The notes under the pieces: model-generated
Told to the model about the DNA's origin: nothing
The model's input: only the letters and a program-made list of their open reading frames with translations
Database searches by the model: none
NCBI GenBank assembly: GCA_038530575.1
Contig: JBCBCP010000001.1
Coordinates: 98,714 to 162,713 of the forward strand
Length of the DNA stretch: 64,000 nt
Direction: 5' to 3'
DNA from: JBCBCP01 sp038530575
GTDB lineage: Bacteria > Pseudomonadota > Alphaproteobacteria > Rhodobacterales > Rhodobacteraceae
Program-made: the position numbers and the translations under genes
Shown here: piece by piece, positions 18,099-28,380 of the stretch
Position numbering within the stretch: position 1 is the first letter of the stretch
Layout of the letters: each line of letters begins with the position of its first letter

Positions 18099-18514
18099 GC
18101 CAACGGCGTTTTGGTGCAGTCCCGAAACCTCTGCACCGGCTCTGCCGCGCCATCAAGGCTGAAGGTCACAGCGGCGGTCTGTGTGAAGGCAGTAGCGGAG
18201 CGGTTGAACTCCAAGCCGTCCAGCACGTTGCCAAATCCGGTGTCGGTGACGGTTAGCGTGTTGCCTTGGGTCTGGTGCCGCGCGGTGGAGATGGTGTTGG
18301 GCCTTGGCCCGTCAAACCGCATGGAGAAGGCAGGCGCGTCGGGCCAGCCGTAGGGGGCGGTGACGTCCACGGCGTAAAGCTGGCTGCCATGGTCGTAGGT
18401 CACGGTGATCTCTGCCCCATCCTCTGCATGGGTGAGCGTGCAGATCGGGCTGGGGGAAAACTCCCAAGCGTGGGCGGCGGGAGCGGCGAGGATAAGGAGG
18501 GCTAGGAGGCGCAT
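18095..18514 (-). CDS. Secreted hypothetical protein
   Basis: The 139-residue product has a short signal peptide (MRLLALLILAAPAAHA, cleavage before WEFS) and a beta-rich mature part with two Cys residues (CTLTHAED near 24 and DCTKTP near the end) that could form a disulfide. I do not recognise a family. It is the first gene of a two-gene operon with the FMN-binding protein. The region just upstream of its start contains the 126-bp inverted-repeat element. Confidence 0.72.
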   Translation of the reverse strand: MRLLALLILAAPAAHAWEFSPSPICTLTHAEDGAEITVTYDHGSQLYAVDVTAPYGWPDAPAFSMRFDGPRPNTISTARHQTQGNTLTVTDTGFGNVLDGLEFNRSATAFTQTAAVTFSLDGAAEPVQRFRDCTKTPLA

Positions 18515-18556
18515 GGGTCAGAGGTAGAGCAGCCAGGCATCTGATCAAAGCGCAAA

Positions 18557-18682
18557 GGGCCGCGCCCGACCTGGAGGGCGTTCGCCGCATGTGTTCAGTG
18601 GGGTTGTCTCAAAGCACGCATGTCGACCGAGTTATGCAAGACTTCGCCAACGGGCCCTCCTGGGGGAGGTCGGGCGCGGCCC
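18557..18682. repeat. 126-bp inverted-repeat element, copy 1
   Basis: The ends are a perfect 16-bp inverted repeat: GGGCCGCGCCCGACCT at 18557-18572 and its complement at 18667-18682. Next to the right arm is a CCTCC-TGGG-GGAGG hairpin. The overall length, the internal hairpin and the sequence around the right arm match a second element at 26168-26293. It fills most of the 233-base gap between the secreted-protein gene and the small membrane-protein gene. No protein is encoded. Confidence 0.7.
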
Positions 18683-18747
18683 GGCCGGGTGCCGGGCGGC
18701 AAGTCTTCCACCGCTCTCACCTAATGAGCCACCGCTAGGTGCAGAAG

Positions 18748-18995
18748 TCAGCTACCGTAAATCGTTACCAAGAAAACGCCGAGGTTAGTAAGAGTGGCGA
18801 ACGTCACGATCAAAGTCATCCAGAAAATACCGAGCGTGAACCGGTCCATTCTGCGAGAAAATCTCTCCATCTCGCGGGATCGTATTTCGTCTTTCACGTA
18901 GTTAAGGCCGACTTGTGTATGCTCAGCCATCTTATCGTGCATGCGAACTAAATCCTCATGGGACATAGATCGAAGTTCAGAAAACGTTTTTGCAA

Positions 18996-18999
<4 letters not shown>
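18748..18999 (-). CDS. Small single-pass membrane protein downstream of uvrB
   Basis: This 83-residue protein has a charged N-terminal helix (HEDLVRMHDKMAEHTQVG...DEIRSREMERF) and one C-terminal membrane helix (FTLGIFWMTLIVTFATLTNLG). No family is recognised. The GTG start overlaps the uvrB stop (GTGA), suggesting translational coupling to uvrB; an ATG at 18966 (MSHEDL) is an alternative but lacks a ribosome-binding site. A role in DNA repair is not implied by the sequence. Confidence 0.62.
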
Positions 19000-21194
<2,195 letters not shown>

Positions 21195-21266
21195 GCCCGA
21201 TATGTGGCCTGAATGCCGCAGGATGCAAGATACCATGCTGTCATGCTTTGGCAGTATTGGGTGATA

Positions 21267-21295
21267 GCGGGGCGACCGCGCAGGCGCCGCCCCGC
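21267..21295 (-). terminator. Hairpin downstream of SnoaL-like gene
   Basis: A perfect 7-bp stem (GCGGGGC/GCCCCGC) with a 15-base loop lies nine bases past the stop of the minus-strand SnoaL-like gene. There is no T-run, so it is at best a weak or factor-assisted terminator, or an RNA-stabilising hairpin. Confidence 0.35.
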
Positions 21296-21303
21296 ACCGT
21301 GGC

Positions 21304-21777
21304 CTACTGAGCCGTCAGTTGCGCGACGGCGCCGGTCCAGTCCTCAAGGTGGTAGATGTGGCTAATCAGGCCATCCGTGACGGTGACGATGTCGATCGAC
21401 ATGATTTCGAACGACTTGCCGGTGGCCGGATCGACGCCAAAGAATGGACCAACCGGCGTGCCGGACGCTGTGCCGCGCACAACGAAGCGGCCATCTCCCG
21501 TGGGAATCACCTCTTCAGGAGTCCAGGTCAGGTCGGGAACGACCTGGCCGAGGAAAGCCACCGTGTTCAACATGCCGCGCGCGCCCGGACCACCGGGCGG
21601 GGTCGGGATCGACACGATGTCGGGCGAGAAGAGCTCGAAATACCGCGCCTCGGTCGTCTCGGCCGGGGTGGTCAGGATGTCCGAATAGAACGCGCGCACG
21701 GTATCAATGTCATCTGCCTGTGCCGTCCCGGCGATCAGGCTGACCGCAACGGCGGCGGATGTCAGGGTTCGTTTCAT
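21304..21777 (-). CDS. Secreted SnoaL-like (ester cyclase / NTF2-fold) protein
   Basis: The 157-residue product has a Sec signal (MKRTLTSAAVAVSLIAGTAQA) and a SnoaL/NTF2-like domain (VRAFYSDILTT..., GTASGTPVGPFFGVDPATGKSFEIMSIDIV, GLISHIYHLEDW). The fold forms a small hydrophobic cavity; relatives are polyketide cyclases, isomerases or ligand-binding proteins. Export is unusual for the family, so it may act on or bind a small molecule in the periplasm. It is divergent from a TetR gene, and two repeat sites lie between their starts, so it is the likely target of that regulator. Confidence 0.8.
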   Translation of the reverse strand: MKRTLTSAAVAVSLIAGTAQADDIDTVRAFYSDILTTPAETTEARYFELFSPDIVSIPTPPGGPGARGMLNTVAFLGQVVPDLTWTPEEVIPTGDGRFVVRGTASGTPVGPFFGVDPATGKSFEIMSIDIVTVTDGLISHIYHLEDWTGAVAQLTAQ

Positions 21778-21827
21778 GTTTTCACTCCTTGTCGCGGGGT
21801 GCGACGTCTATGGTTGAAATTTAACGA

Positions 21828-21886
21828 ACCAACCGGTACGAAAACAATACGCGGACGTCAATAATAAAATACCAGTCGGTACGAAA
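21828..21886. promoter_or_regulatory. Candidate TetR operator pair between SnoaL-like gene and tetR
   Basis: Two 16-base direct repeats, ACCAACCGGTACGAAA (21828-21843) and ACCAGTCGGTACGAAA (21871-21886), differ at two positions and start 43 bases apart. Each contains an ACC-N4-GGT palindromic core, the usual form of a TetR half-site pair. The second ends one base before the tetR ATG. Autoregulation and control of the divergent gene are inferred. Confidence 0.6.
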
Positions 21887-21887
21887 T

Positions 21888-22481
21888 ATGAATGATACAC
21901 CAAAACCCAAACGTGGCCGACCACCGACCCTGGACGCGGAAAAGACGCTTGATGTGGCGATGCGCGCGTATTGGGCGTCCGACCCTGCTGATGTGTCGAT
22001 CAATTCCATCTGCACGCTTGCGGGGGTCTCCAAGCCAGCGCTTTACCGGGTCTTTGGCAACGAGGATGGGCTGATGCGCGCGGTCCTCGACCGCTACGCC
22101 GAAACGGTGCTGTCCGACATCTTCGACATTCTGTCGCGCGGCGGGCCGTTCGCGGACACGCTCGCGGCGCTGGTCACCTTTGGCGCCGTGGATGCAAAGA
22201 TGGAAACCGGGTGTGTCTTTTTCAAAATGCGGGCGGGCAAGCACCGGCTGGGACCGGAAACGCGCGCCCGCGTTGGGGAGGTCGACAAGGCAGCGGTGGC
22301 GGCCTTTGCAGGCTATCTCGCGGCATGCCGCGCGGCGGGCACGTGGACCGGCGCAATGCCTGACGCGGTCGCGGCGCGTTACCTCGTGGAACAGATCGGG
22401 CTGGCCCTGTCGCAGCGGGCGGCCGGTGAGGATGCCGAAGAAGTCAAGGCAACGATGGAATTGGCGCTGTCGGCGCTGTGA
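21888..22481 (+). CDS. TetR family transcriptional regulator
   Basis: This 197-residue repressor-type protein has an N-terminal helix-turn-helix (DVSINSICTLAGVSKPALYRVFGNEDGL, residues ~38-65) preceded by a proline-rich PKPKRGRPPT leader common in AefR-like TetR proteins. The C-terminal half is the variable ligand-binding domain, with several Cys and Phe residues that do not reveal the ligand. It is divergently transcribed from the secreted SnoaL-like gene, and the spacer carries two ACC-N4-GGT sites. It probably represses both genes and responds to a small molecule. Confidence 0.9.
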   Translation: MNDTPKPKRGRPPTLDAEKTLDVAMRAYWASDPADVSINSICTLAGVSKPALYRVFGNEDGLMRAVLDRYAETVLSDIFDILSRGGPFADTLAALVTFGAVDAKMETGCVFFKMRAGKHRLGPETRARVGEVDKAAVAAFAGYLAACRAAGTWTGAMPDAVAARYLVEQIGLALSQRAAGEDAEEVKATMELALSAL

Positions 22482-22556
22482 CCTGCGCGCTCCCGTCATC
22501 TTGGCAAGCCGCGCGTGACTGCGTATCACCCAGCATAAAATGACAAGGAACCGAAT

Positions 22557-22868
22557 ATGCGCGCACGCATCTTTCAACCCGCCCGAACCGCAATGTCGTC
22601 AGGCACGGCCAAGACCAAGCACTGGGTTCTGGAATTCGCCCCTGCCGAGGCGCGCAAGGTCGACCCACTGATGGGCTGGACGTCGTCCTCGGACACGCAG
22701 GCGCAGGTGCGCCTGACCTTCGACACCAAGGAAGCCGCGATTGACTACGCGTCGGAGCATGGGATTGACCACACTGTTCAGGAGCCGACCAAGCGCAAGC
22801 ACAACATCCGACCCGGCGGCTACGGCGACAACTTTGCGACAAACCGGCGGGGCGCGTGGACGCACTGA
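22557..22868 (+). CDS. NADH dehydrogenase complex I accessory subunit (NDUFS4/AQDQ family)
   Basis: This 103-residue protein matches the ETC complex I conserved-region family, the alphaproteobacterial counterpart of mitochondrial NDUFS4 (18 kDa AQDQ subunit). Key blocks are MRARIFQPARTAMSSGTAKTK, WVLEFAP, MGWTSSSDTQAQVRLTFDTKEAAI and the C-terminal KRKHNIRPGGYGDNFATNRRG. It would bind the hydrophilic arm near the NADH module. No other nuo gene is in the window, which is normal for this accessory subunit. Its 3' end overlaps the GNAT gene by 13 bases. Confidence 0.9.
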   Translation: MRARIFQPARTAMSSGTAKTKHWVLEFAPAEARKVDPLMGWTSSSDTQAQVRLTFDTKEAAIDYASEHGIDHTVQEPTKRKHNIRPGGYGDNFATNRRGAWTH

Positions 22869-23320
22869 ATATTTCGCGCGCCGCACCAACGGACGCGGGC
22901 GTGCAAGACGTGCTGGAGGCGCATCACGCGCTGATGCGCAGCCAGAGCCCGGCCGAAAGCTGCCACGTTCTTGATCCAACAGAGCTGACCGCAGCCGGTG
23001 CGGTCCTGTTCGCCGCGCGGAGCGGCAGCACCGTCCTGGGCGTTGGTGCCATAGCGCCCATCGGCCCCGGCCGCGCCGAGCTGAAATCGATGCACACCAC
23101 CGCTGCCGCGCGCGGGCGCGGAGTGGGCCGCGCCATCCTGTCACGGCTGATGGAAGAGGCCCGCGTGCAGGGGGTCACAACAATCTGGCTTGAAACCGGC
23201 AGTGCCCCGGAATTCGCGGCTGCAAGGCGACTTTACATGGCAGAGGGGTTTACGGAATGCCCCCCGTTTGGATCCTATGTGTCCGACCCGCTCAGCGTTT
23301 TCATGACCCGGTCTTTGTAA
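22856..23320 (+). CDS. GNAT family N-acetyltransferase
   Basis: This 154-residue acetyltransferase shows the acetyl-CoA-binding motif A (ARGRGVGRAILSRLMEEA, near residues 80-98) and a C-terminal VFMTRSL strand. The block LKSMHTTAAARGRGVG and the LETGSAPEFAAARRLY helix match PhnO/YafP-like small-molecule acetyltransferases. The acceptor is unknown. The GTG start lies inside the end of the complex I subunit gene, giving coupled translation. A tRNA-Arg gene follows after 46 bases. Confidence 0.85.
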   Translation: MDALNISRAAPTDAGVQDVLEAHHALMRSQSPAESCHVLDPTELTAAGAVLFAARSGSTVLGVGAIAPIGPGRAELKSMHTTAAARGRGVGRAILSRLMEEARVQGVTTIWLETGSAPEFAAARRLYMAEGFTECPPFGSYVSDPLSVFMTRSL

Positions 23321-23366
23321 AGCGGCGCTTGTCACGCCCCGCTGCGCCGGGCTATCTGGCCCCAGC

Positions 23367-23443
23367 GGTCCCTTAGCTCAACTGGATAGAGCAGCTGACT
23401 TCTAATCAGCAGGTTGAGGGTTCGAGTCCTTCAGGGATCGCCA
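23367..23443 (+). tRNA. tRNA-Arg (anticodon UCU)
   Basis: The cloverleaf is complete: acceptor GGTCCCT with AGGGATC (one G-U pair), D stem GCTC/GAGC, anticodon stem GCTGA/TCAGC around the loop CTTCTAA, T stem GAGGG/CCTTC with loop TTCGAGT, and an encoded 3' CCA. The anticodon UCU reads AGA and AGG. Confidence 0.96.
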
Positions 23444-23539
23444 GTTTTCGACAGCGGCGCTGAGATTGGGTTTTGAATGCCCGCCGTTCGGCGCTCCGCC
23501 TCACATCCGGGATACAGACGCGGTGCGCGTTGCAGCTAT

Positions 23540-24235
23540 CTAGAACGACACGGCCTGAAGGAGCTGTTCGCGCTGGGTTTCGGCCTTGGTCCCTTCATAA
23601 ATCACGGCACCACGGGACATCACGGTAAAGTGGTCGGCAATGCCGTAAGCAAAGTCAAAGAACTGCTCGACCAGAACGATGGCAATCTCGCCCTCGTCGC
23701 GCAACGCCTCGATCACCTTACCAATCTGTTTGATGATATTGGGTTGGATGCCTTCGGTCGGCTCGTCCAGCAAAAGAACGCGGGGCCGGGTTATCAGCGC
23801 GCGTGCGATGGCCAACTGTTGCTGTTGCCCCCCCGACAGGTCTCCACCGCGCCGCGCCCGCATGTCCTTGAGCACCGGAAAAAGGTCATAGATGCGATCC
23901 GGAATCCGGTGGTCGGCGCTATCAAGGCACGCGAACCCCGTCGTCAGGTTTTCCTCCACCGTCATCAGCGGGAACACCTCGCGGCCCTGAGGGACATAGG
24001 CAATGCCCGCACGCGCCGCCTGAAAGGCGGTCGGTTTGGCAAGATCGCGGCCATCAACCGCGACGGTGCCGCCAGAGTAGGGGTGGCGCCCCGCGATGGC
24101 CTTCAAAAGGGAGGTCTTGCCGACGCCATTGGTGCCCATCACGGCGGTGATCTGGCCCGGCTCGGCGGCCAGCCCGATGCCGTGTAGGATCTGGCTCTGG
24201 CCATAGTGCAGGGTCAGGTTTTCAACGCTCAACAT
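23540..24235 (-). CDS. urtE: Urea ABC transporter ATP-binding subunit UrtE
   Basis: This 231-residue ATPase is the last gene of urtABCDE. It has Walker A GTNGVGKTS, signature LSGGQQQQ and Walker B VLLLDEPTEG, with the GIAYVPQGREVFPLMTVEENL block seen in LivF/UrtE proteins. With UrtD it powers high-affinity urea import; UrtE-specific features include the EGIQPNIIKQIGKV helix after Walker B. It starts three bases after urtD, so the two are co-translated. No urease genes follow; a tRNA and a GNAT gene lie beyond it. Confidence 0.95.
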   Translation of the reverse strand: MLSVENLTLHYGQSQILHGIGLAAEPGQITAVMGTNGVGKTSLLKAIAGRHPYSGGTVAVDGRDLAKPTAFQAARAGIAYVPQGREVFPLMTVEENLTTGFACLDSADHRIPDRIYDLFPVLKDMRARRGGDLSGGQQQQLAIARALITRPRVLLLDEPTEGIQPNIIKQIGKVIEALRDEGEIAIVLVEQFFDFAYGIADHFTVMSRGAVIYEGTKAETQREQLLQAVSF

Positions 24236-24238
24236 GGC

Positions 24239-24979
24239 TTAGCGCCCCAGATAGACGTCGATGACGTCCTGATTTTTGGTGACATGATCGAGCGAGCCTT
24301 CGGCCAGCACTGATCCCTCGTGCAGCACGGTGACCTTGCAGTTCAGGCGGCGCACGAAGTCCATGTCATGTTCAACAACCACAACCGCCCGGGTTTGCGC
24401 GGCGCGTTTGAGAAGGTCGGTGGTATGCTCGCGTTCGGAGGGCGTCATGCCCGCCGCAGGTTCGTCCACCAACAAAAGGCGGGGATCCTGCGCCAGAAGC
24501 ATCCCGATTTCCAGCCATTGCTTTTGTCCGTGCGACAACTCTCCGGCGCGACGGGGCAATGCGTCCGAGAGGCCGATCTCCTCCGCGATTTCCTCGATCC
24601 GGGCGGCGCCCTTGGCGTTCTTGCGGTAGAGGAGCACGTCGAAGGGTCCACGCTTGTTGGACAAGGCCATCGCGAGGTTTTCGCGCACAGTCTGATCTTC
24701 GAACACGGTTGGCTTCTGGAATTTGCGGCCGATGCCCGCCCGGGCGATCTGGCTTTCGGACATGGCCAGCAGCGACACCGATTTCTCGCCCCAGATGACC
24801 CGGCCCTCGTCCGGGCGGGTTTTGCCGGTCACGATGTCCATGAAGGTTGTCTTTCCCGCGCCATTGGGGCCGATCACGGCGCGCAATTCAGGCTCGGCGA
24901 TCTGGATCGACAGATTGTTGATCGCCCGGAAGCCGTCGAAGGTGACGGAGACGCCCGAGACTTCGAGGAGGGTGTTCAT
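24239..24979 (-). CDS. urtD: Urea ABC transporter ATP-binding subunit UrtD
   Basis: This 246-residue LivG-type ATPase has Walker A GPNGAGKTT, signature LSHGQKQWLEIGM and Walker B LLLVDEPAAGM. The signature LSHGQ instead of LSGGQ is characteristic of UrtD. The IGRKFQKPTVFEDQTVRENL segment is also family-typical. The ATG at 24979 shares a base with the urtC stop, so urtC, urtD and urtE form a coupled series; an open frame reaches further upstream into urtC but is not coding. It forms the ATPase pair with UrtE on the cytoplasmic face. Confidence 0.95.
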   Translation of the reverse strand: MNTLLEVSGVSVTFDGFRAINNLSIQIAEPELRAVIGPNGAGKTTFMDIVTGKTRPDEGRVIWGEKSVSLLAMSESQIARAGIGRKFQKPTVFEDQTVRENLAMALSNKRGPFDVLLYRKNAKGAARIEEIAEEIGLSDALPRRAGELSHGQKQWLEIGMLLAQDPRLLLVDEPAAGMTPSEREHTTDLLKRAAQTRAVVVVEHDMDFVRRLNCKVTVLHEGSVLAEGSLDHVTKNQDVIDVYLGR

Positions 24980-26142
24980 CAGGGTTTCCTCACCAGTTTG
25001 TCGACCAGCCCGCCGATGCCCTGCGGGGCAAAGAGGGTGACAGCGACGAAGGACACGCCGAGCAGGACAAGCCACCAGTCGGTCCACTGGATGGTGTAAA
25101 AGCCCAGCGGAATGTCGGGTGCGCCGCCCCCCGTGAACCAGCTGCTGAGGAGCGAGACAAAGGCCGCGCCAATGACCGCACCGTAAAGCCGCCCGCGGCC
25201 CCCGATGGCGACCCAGACCGCAAGGTAGATGGACGCGATGGGCGCGATCTCTGCGGGGTTGATGATGCCTGCCTGCGGGTAGTACAGCGCGCCAGCAATG
25301 CCCGAAACGATGGCGGTGAGGGTAAAGACGAAGAGTTTGTAGCTTTCCACGTCATAACCAAGGAAGCGCACGCGCGCCTCGTCATCCCTGATGGCGCGGA
25401 TCACGCTGCCCATCTTGCCCGAGACGACCCATGCAAACAGCAGATAGCCCAGCCCGAGGGCCAGCGCAGAGGCCCAAAGGAAGACGATAGAGATAGTCGC
25501 CTGCGGCACCGCCTCGAACCCGGGGATGTTTTGCAGGCCCGAAAGGCCGTTGTTGCCCCGCAGCCCGCTGTCATTCTGGAACAGGTAGAGCGAGAGCGCG
25601 AGGGTCATGGCTTGGGTCAGGATCGACAGATACACGCCCGTCACCCGGCTGCGGAAAGCTAGCCAGCCAAAGACAAGCGCGAGCAGGCCAGGGACAAGGA
25701 CGATCATAGCCAGTTGCAAGGGAAGGCTACTCGAGAAAGCCCAGATTGCCGGAAATTCAGAGCTGCCCACGACACCAAAGATCTGCGTGCCGATGGCGTC
25801 GGTCACCTCTTGGGGCGTCGGAGGAAGCGGTGCTTCAGCCAGTGAGGCCTCAACAATGCGTTCGGTGCGCGCATACATCAGCCACATGCCGATGGCATAT
25901 CCGCCAATGCCGAAAAAGGCGAAATGGCCGAGGCTGAGGATGCCGCAGTAGCCCCAGACCACGTCCATCGCTATGGCAATCAGGCACAGGCACAGCGTCT
26001 TGCCCAGTGTTTTGACAAAACTGGTGGAGAGTACGCCGATGCCGAAAGCTTCGGACAGGACAGTGACGCCGAGGGTGAACAGGCCCAACGCGGCGAGGAA
26101 GATCAGGACCGAAGGGTTCTGGGCGATGAAGGATTTATGCAT
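24979..26142 (-). CDS. urtC: Urea ABC transporter permease UrtC
   Basis: This 387-residue LivM-type inner-membrane permease has about ten hydrophobic helices. Recognisable blocks are DVVWGYCGILSLGHFAFFGIGGYAIGMW near residues 60-87 and the coupling region IRDDEARVRFLGYDVESYKLFVF. It partners UrtB to form the urea channel. The ATG at 26142 follows AAGGGGA. A 219-base gap holding a 126-bp inverted-repeat element separates it from urtB, so the operon may have a promoter or processing point here. Confidence 0.95.
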   Translation of the reverse strand: MHKSFIAQNPSVLIFLAALGLFTLGVTVLSEAFGIGVLSTSFVKTLGKTLCLCLIAIAMDVVWGYCGILSLGHFAFFGIGGYAIGMWLMYARTERIVEASLAEAPLPPTPQEVTDAIGTQIFGVVGSSEFPAIWAFSSSLPLQLAMIVLVPGLLALVFGWLAFRSRVTGVYLSILTQAMTLALSLYLFQNDSGLRGNNGLSGLQNIPGFEAVPQATISIVFLWASALALGLGYLLFAWVVSGKMGSVIRAIRDDEARVRFLGYDVESYKLFVFTLTAIVSGIAGALYYPQAGIINPAEIAPIASIYLAVWVAIGGRGRLYGAVIGAAFVSLLSSWFTGGGAPDIPLGFYTIQWTDWWLVLLGVSFVAVTLFAPQGIGGLVDKLVRKP

Positions 26143-26167
26143 CTTGTGCGTCCCCTTGCGGAACAGA

Positions 26168-26293
26168 GCGCCAAGCCTGACCTCGGGTGGGCCACTGAAT
26201 TGCGAAGGACAGTGCCTCTAAGAACCAGACGTCGTTCTGCGTGGAACGGGTCTCGCCAATAAGCCCTCCCTGGAGGGAGGTCGGGCTTGGCGC
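26168..26293. repeat. 126-bp inverted-repeat element, copy 2
   Basis: The ends are GCGCCAAGCCTGACCTC (26168-26184) and GAGGTCGGGCTTGGCGC (26277-26293), an inverted repeat with one mismatch in 17. A CCTCCC-TGGA-GGGAGG hairpin adjoins the right arm. Its length is identical to copy 1 at 18557-18682, and the ~35 bases up to the right arm are similar. It sits in the transcribed spacer between urtB and urtC. Confidence 0.7.
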
Positions 26294-26361
26294 GTTCGCG
26301 CAAGGCGGGACGGTTGGTGTTGTACCCAGACACGTTTGAGTTGGCGAAGCGTAGATCATCC

Positions 26362-28308
26362 TCAATCCCCCGCCGCGCGGCCTTTGAGGGCGACGATGCC
26401 CTTGGGCCGGAATTGAATGAACAGGATGATGAACAGGATCATGTAGGTCTGCGCCGCCAGCGTGTTGGACGGGTTGAACCACTCAATCCCCTTTTGCAGG
26501 AACCCGATGAGCGAGGCTCCGGCCAGCGTGCCCCAAACATTGCCGACCCCACCGACAACAACCGTCATGAACGACTGCACGATGTAGTCGGCGCCCATCT
26601 CGGACGTGACCTTGGCATAAAGCCCGATGGCGACCCCAGCGATGCCCGCAATCCCCGACCCCAGACCGAACGTCAGCATGTTGATCCGGTCGGGGTTGAT
26701 CCCCATGCTTGCTGCCATGCCCGGGTTCTGGGTGACGGCGCGCACTTCCAGCCCAAGCCGTGTGCGGTTCAGAACGTAAAGAATGAGCCCCAGGAAGATC
26801 AGCGCCAAAACAAAGATCGCGATGCGGATATAGCTGATCGCGACCACATCGTTGATCACCCACGCGCCATCCAGCCACGCAGGAGAGGTCAACGGGCGGG
26901 CCTGCGTGCCAAAGATGTTCTTTGCCAGTTGCTGCAAGGCGATGGAGATGCCGAAGGTCGCCAGCAGCGTCTCAAGCGGGCGGTGGTAAAGCCAGCGGAT
27001 CACCAGTCGTTCCATAGCGACGCCGGCGCCAAAGGTGACGGCAAAGGCCAGCGGCAGGGCGATGAGGATCGACAGCGTGTAGTCGGGCACGAAAAGCTGC
27101 ACGACATAGCCTGTATAGGCGCCCATCATGATGAACTCGCCATGCGCCATGTTGATCACGCCCATGACCCCAAAGGTGATCGCAAGGCCAATTGCGGCGA
27201 GGAAATAGATTGAGGCAAGAGAGAGAGCATCGAGGGTCACATCCAGCGTCTGGTTCAGCGCGACGCGGGTCTCGATCCCGGCAAGGGCTGCCTTCGCCGC
27301 GTCTGTAACGGCGGCGTCGGGCTCTGCGTATACGGTAAAGAAGACGTGGGCGCCCAAGGCTTCGGCCTGATCGGACGGCTGCGCAAATGCTGGTGCTGCG
27401 CCCGCGGCAACCAGTGCTGCGTATGCCGCGGCGCGGGCGGCCTCCGTGCCCAGATTTTCTACGGGCACGCCCGCCACCGCGCCGCTTTCGATGTTGGCGA
27501 TCAGCGCCTCGCGAATTGCCGCCGCATCCGCTGGCGGCGGGGCCACTCCCTGTTCAACCAGCCGGGTATAAGCGTCAGCGGTGCTGAGCGCGTCGGTGCC
27601 GGGCTCCAGAACATCGGCTACATTCTCGTCTGCGGGCAGGGTTTCTGCCACGCGCTCCTCCGCGCTTAGGATTTGGTTCAGTACCGCGCGCACTTCTATC
27701 GACAGGCTTCCGGCCATGCCTTCGATGGCGGCCACGCGCGCCTCTGTGTCGCTGCCAAAGCGGGCGGTCAGCATCTGGGCCAGCACCGTTTTGCGCGCCT
27801 TCAGGGCCGGGTCTGGCTCGTCTTCAATGGACGCCACCAGCGGCTCCAGCTGCGCGGCGCCGGGCGACCGGGCAATGGCATCGACAGCCGCGGTACGCCG
27901 ATCCATGTCGGGGCTGGACAGTTGGAACTGCACCAGCACGCGCGCAATCTCGCGGCGCACGCCGCCATTGGGGCGCACGGCGCTGACGCCGGTGGCCGGA
28001 CCGGCCGATGCGCCCGTGTCCAGATCGAACAGCGTGTCGCCATCCACGCGAAAGAACAGCCCGTCCGCGTCACGCTGCACGATCTCGCGCGCCTGCCACG
28101 CCTCAAGGAAGTCAACGGCTTGCGCGAGGCCCGAGGCCGCAAGGTCATCTAGCACCACGCCCACCGACCGGCGGCCTGGCTTGGCCACCTCTTCGGCATG
28201 CGTTTGCAGTATTGACTGGAGCGTCTGTGCTTCGGCCGCGCGGGGCAGGGCGAGAGACCAAAGCAGCCCAAGGAGCAACAGCGGGGCGAGCAGGAAAAGG
28301 CGCAGCAT
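26362..28308 (-). CDS. urtB: Urea ABC transporter permease UrtB (long form)
   Basis: The 648-residue product has two parts. Residues ~1-25 are a signal peptide or membrane anchor (MLRLFLLAPLLLLGLLWS); residues ~26-350 form a helical, Ala/Glu/Asp-rich region with HEAT-like repeats, predicted outside the membrane. From ~360 on comes the LivH-type permease with INMAHGEFIMMGAYTGY and the coupling loop RAVTQNPGMAASMGIN. The long N-terminal domain is known in many proteobacterial UrtB proteins, but its role is undefined. The ATG at 28308 is preferred because it starts the signal directly; the frame stays open 20 codons further. It forms the channel with UrtC. Confidence 0.93.
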   Translation of the reverse strand: MLRLFLLAPLLLLGLLWSLALPRAAEAQTLQSILQTHAEEVAKPGRRSVGVVLDDLAASGLAQAVDFLEAWQAREIVQRDADGLFFRVDGDTLFDLDTGASAGPATGVSAVRPNGGVRREIARVLVQFQLSSPDMDRRTAAVDAIARSPGAAQLEPLVASIEDEPDPALKARKTVLAQMLTARFGSDTEARVAAIEGMAGSLSIEVRAVLNQILSAEERVAETLPADENVADVLEPGTDALSTADAYTRLVEQGVAPPPADAAAIREALIANIESGAVAGVPVENLGTEAARAAAYAALVAAGAAPAFAQPSDQAEALGAHVFFTVYAEPDAAVTDAAKAALAGIETRVALNQTLDVTLDALSLASIYFLAAIGLAITFGVMGVINMAHGEFIMMGAYTGYVVQLFVPDYTLSILIALPLAFAVTFGAGVAMERLVIRWLYHRPLETLLATFGISIALQQLAKNIFGTQARPLTSPAWLDGAWVINDVVAISYIRIAIFVLALIFLGLILYVLNRTRLGLEVRAVTQNPGMAASMGINPDRINMLTFGLGSGIAGIAGVAIGLYAKVTSEMGADYIVQSFMTVVVGGVGNVWGTLAGASLIGFLQKGIEWFNPSNTLAAQTYMILFIILFIQFRPKGIVALKGRAAGD

Positions 28309-28380
28309 CAGTATCCGGTTCAAGTTCGAGAAAAGGGGCGCGAGCCATGTCGCGCCCCCCTTTGTCACGCGGACTTCAGA

